A DNA stretch of 64,000 nucleotides, from the NCBI RefSeq assembly GCF_002215035.1, contig NZ_NKFP01000006.1, positions 3,253,080-3,317,079 of the forward strand, in the 5' to 3' direction. Both the position numbers and the translations under genes were made by a program. The notes beneath the pieces are model-generated. The model did no database searches and was not told the DNA's origin. It saw only the letters and a list, made by a program, of their open reading frames with translations. The number at the start of each line of letters is the position of its first letter. Position 1 is the stretch's first letter. The stretch comes from Leptolyngbya ohadii IS1. Its GTDB lineage: Bacteria > Cyanobacteriota > Cyanobacteriia > Elainellales > Elainellaceae. Positions 31,985 to 40,660 of this stretch are shown piece by piece.

Positions 31985-32947
31985 TTACCCCCGTTCGCGA
32001 AATTCCACCCGATCGGAGCGAATCACCAGATCGTAATTGCCAAAGAAATCGTGTCCCAGCAGCCCCAGATCCAGTTCGGGTCCGGCGATCGCCACCATCA
32101 CGTTTTGCGCCACTGCCCCGCCCACCTCGATCGACTGCACATAGCCAAGCGGAAACGTTACGTTCCGTTCACTGGCAGTATTGACCCTGGCTTGACTAAC
32201 GGGTACAACACCCAGCGCTGCTGCCATTGGACGCGTAATTACGGTGCCGCTTGCGCCTGTGTCCAGAATCATGTCAAAGGGCTGATTGCCGTTAAACAAG
32301 ACGCGGATAACCGGAGTATTGCCCGCCCGTCGGACGATCGGGGCAGAAAAAGCGCGAGGATCAGCTCCACTTGCCGCAGGGGGAGAAACCGGACTTGCCG
32401 CAGCCCGACGGGGCACAGTTGGAAGAGAACTTGCCGCAGGAGATATTGCAGGAGAGGGAGCCAGCACAATCACGGCATCGGGATCTTTGGGTAGACTGGC
32501 ACGGTTGAACCGCTGCTGAGCCTGAACCTGAGCGCGACGGTACTCCTGAAGTTTGCCCTGTGCCTGGGAATAATCCCGACTGGACTTGGGGACGGTCTTG
32601 AGCAAATCGATCGCCTGCTGCCAGCGGTTCACAACGAGTTGCCAGTCGTCCTTAGATTGGGCGGATTGGGCAATGCCTGCCGCACTTTTTGCCCGATCGA
32701 GTGCCTGTTTGTAAGACGTAGAGGACTGCTGTGTGGTCGTGGTTTTTGCCTGGGTTTGAGGTGGCTGCGCTGGCACGGGAGCCTCGATCGCAGGAGAATT
32801 GACAACCGTGGGGGAAGGTCGGTAAGTCAATGCCTGGATCAGACGACGATCGCAGCCCGTCAGCAGCAGTAGACCAAGCCCTGAAAGCAGTAAGGCAATT
32901 CGACTGGAAGCAGGAATCATAGGCGGGAAAGCGGCACTGCTAGACAA
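31985..32947 (-). CDS. Retropepsin-like aspartic protease, predicted lipoprotein
   Basis: A 320-residue protein with a lipobox-type signal (LLLSGLGLLLLTGC, Cys about residue 32), a Pro/Ser/Gln-rich linker, a helical middle (WQLVVNRWQQAIDLLKTVPKSSRDYSQA) and a C-terminal clan AA single-domain aspartic protease fold. The active site is DTGASGTVITRPMAAALGV, with a later GLLGHDFFGNYDLVIR strand. One DTG per chain means that activity would need a dimer. Predicted to be anchored outside the cytoplasmic membrane. Substrate unknown. Confidence 0.85.
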   Translation of the reverse strand: MSSSAAFPPMIPASSRIALLLSGLGLLLLTGCDRRLIQALTYRPSPTVVNSPAIEAPVPAQPPQTQAKTTTTQQSSTSYKQALDRAKSAAGIAQSAQSKDDWQLVVNRWQQAIDLLKTVPKSSRDYSQAQGKLQEYRRAQVQAQQRFNRASLPKDPDAVIVLAPSPAISPAASSLPTVPRRAAASPVSPPAASGADPRAFSAPIVRRAGNTPVIRVLFNGNQPFDMILDTGASGTVITRPMAAALGVVPVSQARVNTASERNVTFPLGYVQSIEVGGAVAQNVMVAIAGPELDLGLLGHDFFGNYDLVIRSDRVEFRERG

Positions 32948-33030
32948 AGGGACGGGAGAAACACCTGATGCAATGCGAAGACTGGTTTTTCATGCGGCTA
33001 TTTCTTATCAGTTTGCCCTCAATTTTTGGC

Positions 33031-33090
33031 TTTGCCCTCAAATCTGCCCTTAAGTCTGCCCTTAAGTCTGCCTTTAAGTCTCCCCTCAAA
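33031..33090. repeat. Five tandem 12-bp repeats at the 3' end of surE
   Basis: Units TTTGCCCTCAAA, TCTGCCCTTAAG twice, TCTGCCTTTAAG and TCTCCCCTCAAA. The surE stop codon (33086-33088 on the minus strand) lies in the last unit, so repeats continue past the gene end. Confidence 0.9.
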
Positions 33091-33805
33091 TGCGAATTTG
33101 GGAAACGGCAATTTGTCCGCCGAAGCAGACTGCCACATCTCCATCGGAGTCGCGATCGCGCTGGCTGTAGTCTCCGTTGTAATAGAGATAATCCCCTTCC
33201 TCACGGTAGCTTGTGGGCAAGGGCTGGGTGCAGAGGGGACAGAAGACGATTTCCGGTTCCGCCATTCCCGCCTCCAAGTGGGGCAGATTTACATTCCAGA
33301 AGGTTCCGGGTTCGATCGGCATTGCCATCAGTTTATCCAGCACCCGTACGGTCAGTTGCTCGGCTAATGCCCAATCTATTGCCCTTCTGCGGTGAATGTA
33401 GTGGGAAATGGCGATGCCCGGAATCCGATGAAATGCCGCCTCCCGCACTGCTGCCACCGTCCCAGAAATGTAGACATCTGCGCCCAGATTTCCCCCGGCA
33501 TTGATGCCCGAAATCACCCACTCCACCGGCGGGTAAAGCTGCGTAACCGCAATTCGGGTACAGTCTGCCGGAGTTCCCTCGATCGCAATATCGCCATTCG
33601 ATCGGCGCTCGACATGGATTGCTCGATGGGTTGTCACCTGATGTCCGCAGCCGGAGTGGGGCAGTTTGGGGGCAACAATCATTGCAGGTTTGCCCATTGC
33701 AGGTTTGCCCACCGTTCTTTTGCCGAGAACTTCGCTAATCGCCTGCTTCAGCGATCGAATTCCGGGGGCATCAATGCCGTCATCATTGGTGAGAACGATC
33801 GTCAT
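33086..33805 (-). CDS. surE: 5'/3'-nucleotidase SurE
   Basis: A 239-residue survival protein E family phosphatase. The metal site is in LTNDDGIDAPGI at the N-terminus, followed by GTPADCTRIAV, VISGINAGGNLGADVYISGTVAAVREA and FWNVNLPHL. It dephosphorylates nucleoside monophosphates. Between the first helix and the second strand, two perfect 15-bp repeats (33681-33710) add a VGKPAMGKPAM stretch that is not typical of the family. Confidence 0.93.
   Translation of the reverse strand: MTIVLTNDDGIDAPGIRSLKQAISEVLGKRTVGKPAMGKPAMIVAPKLPHSGCGHQVTTHRAIHVERRSNGDIAIEGTPADCTRIAVTQLYPPVEWVISGINAGGNLGADVYISGTVAAVREAAFHRIPGIAISHYIHRRRAIDWALAEQLTVRVLDKLMAMPIEPGTFWNVNLPHLEAGMAEPEIVFCPLCTQPLPTSYREEGDYLYYNGDYSQRDRDSDGDVAVCFGGQIAVSQIRI
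33681..33710 (-). repeat. Two perfect 15-bp in-frame repeats in surE
   Basis: Unit ATTGCAGGTTTGCCC repeated exactly twice, encoding GKPAM repeats in a surface loop. Confidence 0.85.
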
Positions 33806-33825
33806 GCAAATCTGGGTTGAAGGGG

Positions 33826-34578
33826 CTAGCGGGATGTTCCCGTCGTTTCATTCAGCAGTCCAGACTCCTGGATACAGATCGCATAGAGCTGAACCGGACT
33901 GAGCGTCGTTTGCTGCTGTGCCTGTTCGATCGGCATTCCGGGAGCCGTACAGAAGCTTTGCACAATTTGCTTATACTGTGCCTCTGTGCCCAGCAGGGTT
34001 CGCAGATTATTGGTTTGCTCCATTGTCGGCAAAAGCTTGTCCATAACCTGGTTGCTAAGCAACGCTGCCCCGTCCGAATTTGCCTCGATCGCTCCACTTT
34101 GTACCAGTGCCGCCACGACTGCATCCTGAATCACGGCTTTGCCCTCGGTGGTGCTGAGAATTGCGTAAAGCTGTTCGGGCGTGAGCTGGGGTGTAGTTTC
34201 CATTTGCTGCCGCAATCCCAGTAGCGCACTCGCCGCCAGAAAATCCGAAGCGGTGTTCAGGTAGGTCTGAAGCGGAATTTCTGCCTGCACCGTGCCATCG
34301 CCACAAACCACTGCCCCATTTGCCCCCTCATCCGCAGTCAGGTTGACCTGCCCCTGTTCTCGACAGACATTCAGTGTTTTCTGGATTTCCGGTGAAAACA
34401 TTTGCATCAGCCGCTGCGCCGATTCAGACTCTTCGATCGCCGTTGCCGGATCTGCCGCCTGAGCGGGTGTCGCACGGAAGAGAATCGCCGTTCCAACACT
34501 GATCGTTCCGATGCTAATGAGACTTAGCCCGATCGACGCAATGCACTTTTTCAGACCTGATGGCTGGGAAAGAATCAT
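33826..34578 (-). CDS. Secreted hypothetical protein, 250 aa
   Basis: From the ATG at 34578 the protein has a clear signal peptide (basic start, hydrophobic CIASIGLSLISIGTISVGTAILF, cleavage after TPAQA). The mature part is mostly helical and contains two pairs of widely spaced Cys (NVCREQGQ, VVCGDGT, SFCTAPG, AICIQES), which may form disulfides. The frame is open further upstream (to 34761), but the signal peptide supports the internal ATG. No family recognised. It is exported to the periplasm or thylakoid lumen by inference. Confidence 0.65.
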   Translation of the reverse strand: MILSQPSGLKKCIASIGLSLISIGTISVGTAILFRATPAQAADPATAIEESESAQRLMQMFSPEIQKTLNVCREQGQVNLTADEGANGAVVCGDGTVQAEIPLQTYLNTASDFLAASALLGLRQQMETTPQLTPEQLYAILSTTEGKAVIQDAVVAALVQSGAIEANSDGAALLSNQVMDKLLPTMEQTNNLRTLLGTEAQYKQIVQSFCTAPGMPIEQAQQQTTLSPVQLYAICIQESGLLNETTGTSR

Positions 34579-34767
34579 GGTGGGGGGTGAAAGAGGTTTG
34601 CTGCATCGTATTTGCTGAATCATAGCCGATACGGCATGGGATGACACTGCGGAACGGCGGTCGTCCAGCCTTGATGAAATCCTTGATGCAGCAGTGAGCG
34701 ATAAAGCGATGGGTGCTTCAACGAGGAGCAACTGAACGATGGGCAACCGAACGAGGAGCAAAATAAC

Positions 34768-35349
34768 CTATGAGCCGCAAATCACCCGCCGCATTTGCCG
34801 CAGATTGTTGGGAAAGTCAAATTTAATTGCTTCCTGAATGAGCTGCGTGGGAACGGGAATGGTCGGCGTTGCCTGCACCGAGTAGGTCAACAGCGTTCCG
34901 GCATGAAAATCGTGCAGTTCTAGGGTGGCACTGAAGTCGGAAAAACTGCCCCGCTCTAGCTGAAACTCAATTTTCTGGCGGTTTGGCTGCACAATTTCCA
35001 GCACGTTCAGATAAATCTCGACTCCTACAGACAGCAGGAAGAAAGTTTTGCGGGCAACCTGATAGAGCCGTTTGCGGGTGCTGCCATCGTTGAGAACTTG
35101 GCTCTGCGTCATATCTGGGAAGTAGTGAACCCACTGCGGATAGTTTGTAACCTGCTGCCATGCGCGAGATCGATCGATCGGCAAGTACAGATTTGCAGTG
35201 ACCGCACCGCCCCAGAGGGAGTGGGATCGGGTTTGAAGCAGCACTTCTCCGTTCAAAAGTTTTTCATGGTTCTGACGGGAGACTGCCTTGAGCGGCTCTG
35301 GCAAATCAAGCTCAACCGGATCAAGCAGGGCAGATGCAACACTTACCAT
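34768..35349 (-). CDS. SRPBCC (START/polyketide-cyclase-like) protein
   Basis: A 193-residue protein with the SRPBCC ligand-binding fold: TANLYLPIDRSRAWQQVTNYPQWVHYFPDM, then FFLLSVGVEIYLNVLEI and the long C-terminal helix VPTQLIQEAIKFDFPNNLRQMRRVI. Such proteins bind hydrophobic ligands or act as cyclase-like enzymes; the ligand is unknown. The ATG at 35349 is chosen because AGGAGAAAGG lies right upstream on the minus strand; an open frame continues 33 codons further. Confidence 0.75.
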   Translation of the reverse strand: MVSVASALLDPVELDLPEPLKAVSRQNHEKLLNGEVLLQTRSHSLWGGAVTANLYLPIDRSRAWQQVTNYPQWVHYFPDMTQSQVLNDGSTRKRLYQVARKTFFLLSVGVEIYLNVLEIVQPNRQKIEFQLERGSFSDFSATLELHDFHAGTLLTYSVQATPTIPVPTQLIQEAIKFDFPNNLRQMRRVICGS

Positions 35350-35754
35350 ATCCTTTCTCCTCACTACACCTTTTTCACCAATCCAAAGCTTCTGCGTTGG
35401 AACCGGCGTGAATCGGCTTTTCCTACCTTCTGTTTTAAGCTCTGTCAACTGAAGATACTACGGTCGATAGGACGAACCTGTGTAAAGTTCCCGCAAACTT
35501 TTTATGCTGACCTGCGGTAATTCTATATCGATCGCCGTGATTGCAACGAATTGTTGCCTCAACTTGCGGACTCAACTTGTGGAAATTACAGCATTCAACT
35601 CAGCTCAGCGATCGTGCCAGCAGCCTGTCTAATCAAACTCCATTCAAACTGCAAGCAAACTGTCTATCAGTTCTCCTCAATGTCCGCACCCCCATGTCAC
35701 AATAGGTTGCGTTAAATTTCCCGCTGCTTGGGTTTTCGCCCAATCGGGATCACA
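35350..35754. other. Divergent intergenic region, 405 bp
   Basis: Lies between the SRPBCC gene and the small membrane protein gene. It holds a ribosome-binding site for the minus-strand gene next to 35350 and a degenerate run of CTCAACTTGCGGA/CTCAACTTGTGGA and ATTCAAACTGCAAGCAAACTG units (35559-35665). No gene seen. Confidence 0.4.
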
Positions 35755-35973
35755 ATGTTCCGTTTATTCCCTGTTCGCAGGAGGCATGGTGTGAGGCAGT
35801 CCCCCAATCTGGGCGTTACGATCTTTCTATATGTTGCTGGAATTCTGCTCGTCATGATGGCAGTTGTCCTGATGCTCCAAGCCTTTGGAGTGCAAGTCCC
35901 GGAGTCTGCAATCTGGGCAGTCGTGCTGCTCTCGATCGGCGCAGGCATTCTGGCAGGCATTCGCAACCGTTAA
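35755..35973 (+). CDS. Small two-helix membrane protein, 72 aa
   Basis: From the ATG at 35755: a basic N-terminus (FRLFPVRRRHGVRQ), then two transmembrane helices (LGVTIFLYVAGILLVMMAVVLML and ESAIWAVVLLSIGAGILAGI) separated by FGVQVP, ending IRNR. The layout resembles the next small protein (36088-36270), suggesting a diverged tandem pair. Function unknown. Confidence 0.55.
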   Translation: MFRLFPVRRRHGVRQSPNLGVTIFLYVAGILLVMMAVVLMLQAFGVQVPESAIWAVVLLSIGAGILAGIRNR

Positions 35974-36087
35974 GAACCGTTAAGAATGGTGGATTGAACA
36001 TCCTGTAGAAGCAGCATAAATCCTGAAAGGCGGGCAGGATACCCACCCCACACGAACGAAAAGAGCAGCCAGAACTAGAAACGATCG

Positions 36088-36270
36088 ATGCTAAAATCCC
36101 TGCGTCCCGAAACCACCATTTTCCTTGCCTGCCTTATCCTCACTATCTTTGTCTGGGTACTGCGCGGCTTAGGCATTCTTTCCTTTATTCCCGGCGGCGT
36201 CATCTGGATGCTGATCCTGCTCACCGTCGGCACCGCGATCGTCAACGGTTTACTCGGCACCCGCCGCTAA
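36088..36270 (+). CDS. Small two-helix membrane protein, 60 aa
   Basis: Two transmembrane helices (TIFLACLILTIFVWVLRGLG and GGVIWMLILLTVGTAIVNGLL) and a basic end GTRR. The motif P...IW..LLL..G.AI..G shared with 35755-35973 suggests common ancestry. The ATG at 36088 follows a 114-bp gap. Function unknown. Confidence 0.55.
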   Translation: MLKSLRPETTIFLACLILTIFVWVLRGLGILSFIPGGVIWMLILLTVGTAIVNGLLGTRR

Positions 36271-36299
36271 CCCTAAAACGAAGACATCGCCCAACCCAC

Positions 36300-36365
36300 A
36301 CCAAACGCTCCCCTTCCCCCTGTTCTCTCCTACTCCCGTACTCCCTACTCCCCCTCCACCCACTC
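36300..36365. repeat. C-rich intergenic repeat
   Basis: CTCCCCTTCCCCC, CTACTCCCGTACTCCCTACTCCCC, then CACTCATCGACTCATCC: minus-strand version of the G-rich family, ending just before the ATG at 36382. Confidence 0.55.
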
Positions 36366-36381
36366 ATCGACTCATCCGCCC

Positions 36382-36756
36382 ATGTTCATCCTCACTCTTG
36401 CCGAAATCGCCCAATTCCGCTCCCAGCTCTCCGAAGACCCGATCGCCCTTCGTGCCCTGGATATGATCGAAGACTGCGAAGGCGATCTCGAAGATGCAGC
36501 GATTACGCTGGCATTGCAAGTTGGACAGGAACCCAATCGATCGGATCAGTGGCTCGATGGTCTGGCAAAGCGGTGGCGTGTGTTCATTTGCCAATCGGAA
36601 GCCCGCTCGTCTGCGACAGAAGGCTCGATCGCAGAACTGGTTAAAGCGCTATCTGTTGAAACAACTCTGCCGTCCGTGCTGGCTACGCCGATCGCGATTT
36701 ATGTGGCGAAGACCGGGGTTGAGGGGTTTTGTAAGCCGCTGGAGGAGAAGCTTTAG
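36382..36756 (+). CDS. Hypothetical protein, 124 aa
   Basis: Soluble, acidic and mostly helical: ILTLAEIAQFRSQL, ALRALDMIEDCEGDLEDAAITLALQVG, then AELVKALSVETTLPSVLATPIAIYVAKTGVEGFC. The second stretch resembles conserved cyanobacterial hypothetical proteins of unknown function. The start lies right after a C-rich repeat, with no good Shine-Dalgarno. Confidence 0.65.
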   Translation: MFILTLAEIAQFRSQLSEDPIALRALDMIEDCEGDLEDAAITLALQVGQEPNRSDQWLDGLAKRWRVFICQSEARSSATEGSIAELVKALSVETTLPSVLATPIAIYVAKTGVEGFCKPLEEKL

Positions 36757-36764
36757 GGGAGAGG

Positions 36765-36830
36765 AGTGGATGGGTGAATGGGTGGATGAGTCGATGAGTG
36801 GGTGGGTGAGTGGGGAGCGGTGGCGTAGGA
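36765..36830. repeat. G-rich tandem run GGGTGGATGAGT-type
   Basis: Short 4-8-bp units (GGATGGGT, GAATGGGT, GGATGAGT, CGATGAGT, GGGTGGGTGAGT) ending in GGGGAGCGGTGG. An intergenic low-complexity element just after the 36756 stop. Confidence 0.6.
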
Positions 36831-36937
36831 TGGGTTGGCACAGCATAACGCGTGGCATAGGTGGCATACAGGGATCGACCAAATTCGATTGGAGAAATTG
36901 ATTTTTAGATAATTGTGTAGCGTAGGTTGGAGGGGCG

Positions 36938-37234
36938 ATGAATTCATCCTCAAAAGACTTGATGCGCGTTCATGTTTGGGTTTCTGGACGGGTGCAGGGT
37001 GTGGGCTACCGGGCTTCGACCTGGGATATGGCGCAACTGCTGAAGCTCAATGGCTGGGTGCGGAATTTGCGCGATGGGCGAGTCGAAGCTGTGTTTGAAG
37101 GAGCGCCGGAACAGGTGGAGGAAATGCTGCGCTGGTGTCATCAGGGTCCGCCTGCTGCGATCGTCGATCAGGTTGCCACTGAACAGGAGCCGCCGGAAGG
37201 ATTGAAGCAGTTTGAGGTAATGCGATCGGTTTAA
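36938..37234 (+). CDS. acyP: Acylphosphatase
   Basis: A 98-residue acylphosphatase that hydrolyses carboxyl-phosphate bonds. The catalytic Arg is in GRVQGVGYRASTW and the catalytic Asn in NGWVRNLRDGRVEAVFEG, with WCHQGPPAAIVDQV following. A good ribosome-binding site (GGAGGGG) is just upstream of 36938, supporting that ATG over the inner one at codon 9. Its stop is embedded in degenerate GATCGGTTTAATGTGC-type repeats (37221-37265). Confidence 0.93.
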   Translation: MNSSSKDLMRVHVWVSGRVQGVGYRASTWDMAQLLKLNGWVRNLRDGRVEAVFEGAPEQVEEMLRWCHQGPPAAIVDQVATEQEPPEGLKQFEVMRSV

Positions 37235-37484
37235 TGTGCGATCGGCTTAAGATGCGATCGATTTGAAATGTGAAGTTTGGAGAACTTTGAGGGCATTGCG
37301 ATCGTCTTGGGTTTGCAGGCGTTTCTGCTGACAACGATAGAATGGGCAGAACGCAGGATTAAATCCAATGCTGCGAATCATTCCTCGTTGACTTTGGGTA
37401 CGCTTTCAGATGTGTGCGCTGGAAAATCTCCGGGCGTACTCTCTACCTTCACGTCTCTTCCCCCTACCTTCTCGCCTGAATCCT

Positions 37485-38855
37485 ATGGACTCTAATCAAA
37501 CCAATCCGGCTCAATCCCGACAGACGCGACAGCAGTTTGCCAATCCGGAGGATTATCTGTCCTATGAGCTGGGAAAGGCAGTGCGGGAATTGCCGCCGCT
37601 CTATACTCGATTGCTGGCAGGAACGCTCACGGCGATCGTCTTAGGGGCATTGAGCTGGGCGCACTTCAGCAAAGTTGATGAGGTGGCAGTGACTCAGGGA
37701 GAGCTAATTCCGGCAGCGCAGGTGCGACCCGTCCGGGCACTGGAGGGCGGTGTAATTCGGGAAATTAAGGTGAAAGAAGGCGATGAAATCAAGAAAGGCG
37801 ATGTGCTGATTGAGCAAGACCCTGCCCTATCTGAGTCAGAAGTGACACGCCTCCAGCAGGCAGCGAATTTGATTAAGCAGGATATTGCCCGTCTGGAAGC
37901 CGAGCGATCGGGCAAACGGGATGCGGGAAGCAATTTGCAAAACCAGCTTCTAGAGGCACGGCTGCGGGAATTTGATAATCGGCGGGCAACGGCAACATCA
38001 GAGGTTCAGCGGCAGGCAGCGGCGATCGAACAGGCAAGAACGCAGTTAGCGAAACTTCAGGAAAATCTGACCAGTGCGCGAACTCAGCTTAGAAATGCCC
38101 AGGAACGGGAAGCCAGTCTGCGAACGCTGGTGGACGGGGCAATTCCGCGATTTGACTACCTGGAAGCCAAAGACCGACTGACGGAGGCACAGGATCGAGT
38201 TGCCACGCTGCAAAAGGAAATTGTCGGACAGCAGCAGGTTATTCGTCAAGCGGAGGAAGCATACCGGGGCGCAGAGCAAACCCGACAGCAGCTTGGCTCC
38301 CAGCGCCAGAGCGAAATTTTGACCCAGCTTAATCAGCGACGGGAAGAACTCTCTAACGTTGAAGGGCAACTGAAGCAGGCACAGCTCCGCAATCAGGGAC
38401 AGGTGATTACGGCTCCCATTTCCGGCACGATCTACAACGTACAAACCACGCTGGCAGAGCGAACAGTTGAACCAGGCGAAGAATTGCTGTCTATCCTGCC
38501 GTCGGGTGAAAACTTGGTGCTGGAGGTCAAAGTCCTGAACCGGGACATTGGTTTTATCCAGCCGGGAATGCGGGCAAAGGTGAAGCTGGCAACCTTCCCG
38601 TTCCAGGAATTCGGCATCATTGATGGGGAAGTGATGCAGATTAGCCCCAACGCCACGATGGAGCGGGATTTAGGGCTGGTCTACACGGCACGGGTCAAGC
38701 TGAAGCAGGATTCCATTAAAGTTCAGGGACGCGATGTTCCCTTTTCACCCGGTATGGCAGCCACCGCAGAACTGGTGACTCGTCAGCGATCGGTTCTGAC
38801 TTTCATTCTGGAGCCGATTACTCGCCGCTTCAGCGAGGCATTCTCGACGCGATAG
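37485..38855 (+). CDS. HlyD-family membrane fusion/adaptor protein
   Basis: A 456-residue periplasmic adaptor with one N-terminal transmembrane helix (LLAGTLTAIVLGALSW, about residue 45), a biotinyl-lipoyl-like half (GGVIREIKVKEGDEIKKGDVL), a long coiled-coil hairpin (about 115-300) and the second lipoyl half plus beta-barrel (VITAPISGTIYNV, then GMRAKVKLATFPF). It bridges an inner-membrane ABC transporter to an outer-membrane channel in type I secretion. No ABC or TolC gene is next to it. ATG 37485 is preferred over an upstream ATG at 37410. Confidence 0.87.
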   Translation: MDSNQTNPAQSRQTRQQFANPEDYLSYELGKAVRELPPLYTRLLAGTLTAIVLGALSWAHFSKVDEVAVTQGELIPAAQVRPVRALEGGVIREIKVKEGDEIKKGDVLIEQDPALSESEVTRLQQAANLIKQDIARLEAERSGKRDAGSNLQNQLLEARLREFDNRRATATSEVQRQAAAIEQARTQLAKLQENLTSARTQLRNAQEREASLRTLVDGAIPRFDYLEAKDRLTEAQDRVATLQKEIVGQQQVIRQAEEAYRGAEQTRQQLGSQRQSEILTQLNQRREELSNVEGQLKQAQLRNQGQVITAPISGTIYNVQTTLAERTVEPGEELLSILPSGENLVLEVKVLNRDIGFIQPGMRAKVKLATFPFQEFGIIDGEVMQISPNATMERDLGLVYTARVKLKQDSIKVQGRDVPFSPGMAATAELVTRQRSVLTFILEPITRRFSEAFSTR

Positions 38856-38865
38856 TTAATCCGAT

Positions 38866-38925
38866 CGCCAAAATTCAGTTAGAACCGATTCAGTTAAAAC
38901 CATTTAGCTAGAACCGATCTGGCTG
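38866..38925. repeat. Degenerate 15-bp tandem units
   Basis: ATTCAGTTAGAACCG, ATTCAGTTAAAACCA, TTTAGCTAGAACCG. Located between the HlyD-like and rimM genes, followed by CAACAATAATGCATCGGCAACAATAA. Confidence 0.6.
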
Positions 38926-39047
38926 GAGATGTTTGGGATGCGCCAGACGCAGGTGGAACCTATCCATCAGCAACAATAATGCATCGGCAACAATAAGCGA
39001 CAATAGGATGGCTGTAGGATTCCATTTTTGCTTTATATCTTGGTCTA

Positions 39048-39632
39048 ATGTCGATCGCAGAAGAATGGTTAGAAATCGGTAAAATCGTCGCTGCTCAGGG
39101 ACTCAAGGGCGAACTGAAGGTCTACCCCAACTCGGACTTTCCCGAACGATTTGAGGAACCGGGAAAACGGTGGCTCCGGCGTCCTGGAAAGACAGAACTG
39201 GAGACGATCGAACTGCTCTCAGGACGGTATCTTGCCGGAAAAGGGCTGTACGTTATTCAAATTAAGGGAATTACCGATCGGGAACAGGCAGAACAGCTCT
39301 GCGACTGTCGGCTGTTAATTCCTAGCAGCGATCGTCCTCACCTGGAGGAAGACGAGTTTCATGTACCGGATTTATTGGGCTTAGAAGTAATCGACCAGAT
39401 CCGTCAGCAGGCGATCGGACGGGTCAAGGACGTGCTGCCCGCAGGAAACGATCTGCTGCAAGTTGAGCTATACGCTGTCGAATCAGATGATTCCAGTTCT
39501 ACCGAATCCACTCAGGATAAAACCCCTCCCAGAACGGTTCTCATTCCCTTTGTGAAGGAGATTGTGCCGATCGTTGATTTGAAGCAGGGGCGGATTGAAG
39601 TTGTGCTGCCTTCGGGGTTGTTGGAGTTGTAG
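39048..39632 (+). CDS. rimM: Ribosome maturation factor RimM
   Basis: A 194-residue 16S rRNA processing factor that binds S19 during 30S assembly. The N-terminal RimM beta-barrel ([27 protein letters not shown]) and the C-terminal PRC barrel (DLLGLEV...[19 protein letters not shown], then [15 protein letters not shown]) are clear. A Ser/Asp/Glu-rich insertion (about residues 145-160) is typical of cyanobacterial forms. A G-rich repeat follows the stop. Confidence 0.95.
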   Translation: MSIAEEWLEIGKIVAAQGLKGELKVYPNSDFPERFEEPGKRWLRRPGKTELETIELLSGRYLAGKGLYVIQIKGITDREQAEQLCDCRLLIPSSDRPHLEEDEFHVPDLLGLEVIDQIRQQAIGRVKDVLPAGNDLLQVELYAVESDDSSSTESTQDKTPPRTVLIPFVKEIVPIVDLKQGRIEVVLPSGLLEL

Positions 39633-39672
39633 GGGAGTAGGGAGCAGGGGAGCAGGGGAGCAGAGAGAGGGG
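39628..39672. repeat. G-rich repeat after rimM
   Basis: GGGGAGTAGGGAGCAGGGGAGCAGGGGAGC-type run that begins at the rimM stop codon. Confidence 0.6.
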
Positions 39673-40660
39673 GATTGTAGATGTATTTATTGGGTTGGGA
39701 TTAGGGATAGCTAATTAGAATTGCTGGTGGAGTTTAAGTAGCAGTTTGGGTGGGGTGGAGATCTGGAGTTTCTGCTGGAAAAAATCTAGGGATGTGTAGG
39801 ATTTGAACCACGATTTCAAAGAGTCTATTGGTGATCGTTTTGGCGATCTTTCCTGCATTATTTCTGCGGAGAAGCAAAGCAATGGGGACAACGTAAGAAG
39901 CTTTTGATGCGGTTTGATGTCCTGAGGCTGGGCGGCGCAAGCTAATTTCAAGGTCTGCCTGCTGAAGGGAACTTGGGCAGCAATGCAGCAAATCTCGCCC
40001 TGTGCAAATCCCTATCTGGCTGCTGTAGGGAAGAGGGCATCCATTGCCGATCTCATTTCAAGGAGTTGGATCAGACAATGGTTTGAGATGACTTGATCGA
40101 TCGCAAGATTAGAAATTATCCCGGTGAGTATCCGGATAAAATTAGAAAATTTTTAGAAAAATAAATAACGCTACTTATAGAGTAAATTGCCGCCTCTAAA
40201 ACCCCAATTCGACTCTATATGTAGAATAAGCAAGTTTTTTCCTATTACCAATTCCTCCTCTGGCAGCTAGTCGGCAGCAGAATTTTCGAGTAAAGATAAA
40301 GAATATATAACAATGTTTGACGGCATTCGGATCGGGTTTGACTTTAATTTTTCCTGTTTCGGAACGAACCTTTCTCAGAAGTTCTCTCTCGATCGGAATT
40401 CGGCAAGCATTGTGTGAAGTGCTTAATGGTGAAGTTCTCAGTAGGAGATTGGATCGATCGCCTCTTCTTGTGGGGAGGAGATGCTGTTCCACCGACTTTG
40501 GGAATCTCCGTTCCGGGAATGATTGAAAAAAAGGCAAGGCTCGATGGACCAGATCGAACTTTGCCTGACTTACCTGAGTCCCAATCAATCCCGATTGACC
40601 ATCTCAATTGACCAACAGTGAATGACCAGTAGTAAATGACCAACAGTGAGTGAGGAACCT
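39633..40660. other. Gene-poor region of about 1 kb
   Basis: After the G-rich repeat the sequence becomes more AT-rich. The open frames on the minus strand (39715-39991) have no recognisable domain and overlap each other in different frames, so I do not call them genes; they could be the decayed end of an older gene. A hairpin TTATCC/GGATAA (40116-40139) is followed by an A/T-rich stretch. Degenerate TGACCAACAGTGAA-type units (40606-40650) precede the next start. Confidence 0.4.

Noticed and set aside
33019-33204. Minus-strand frame with GRLKGRLKGRLKG
   Set aside because: Translation of the 12-bp repeat array in another frame over the surE 3' end; no independent start signal.
39715-39991. 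Two overlapping minus-strand frames that could be a transposase fragment
   Set aside because: No DDE, HTH or other transposase motif seen, and no terminal inverted repeats; kept only as an unexplained region.
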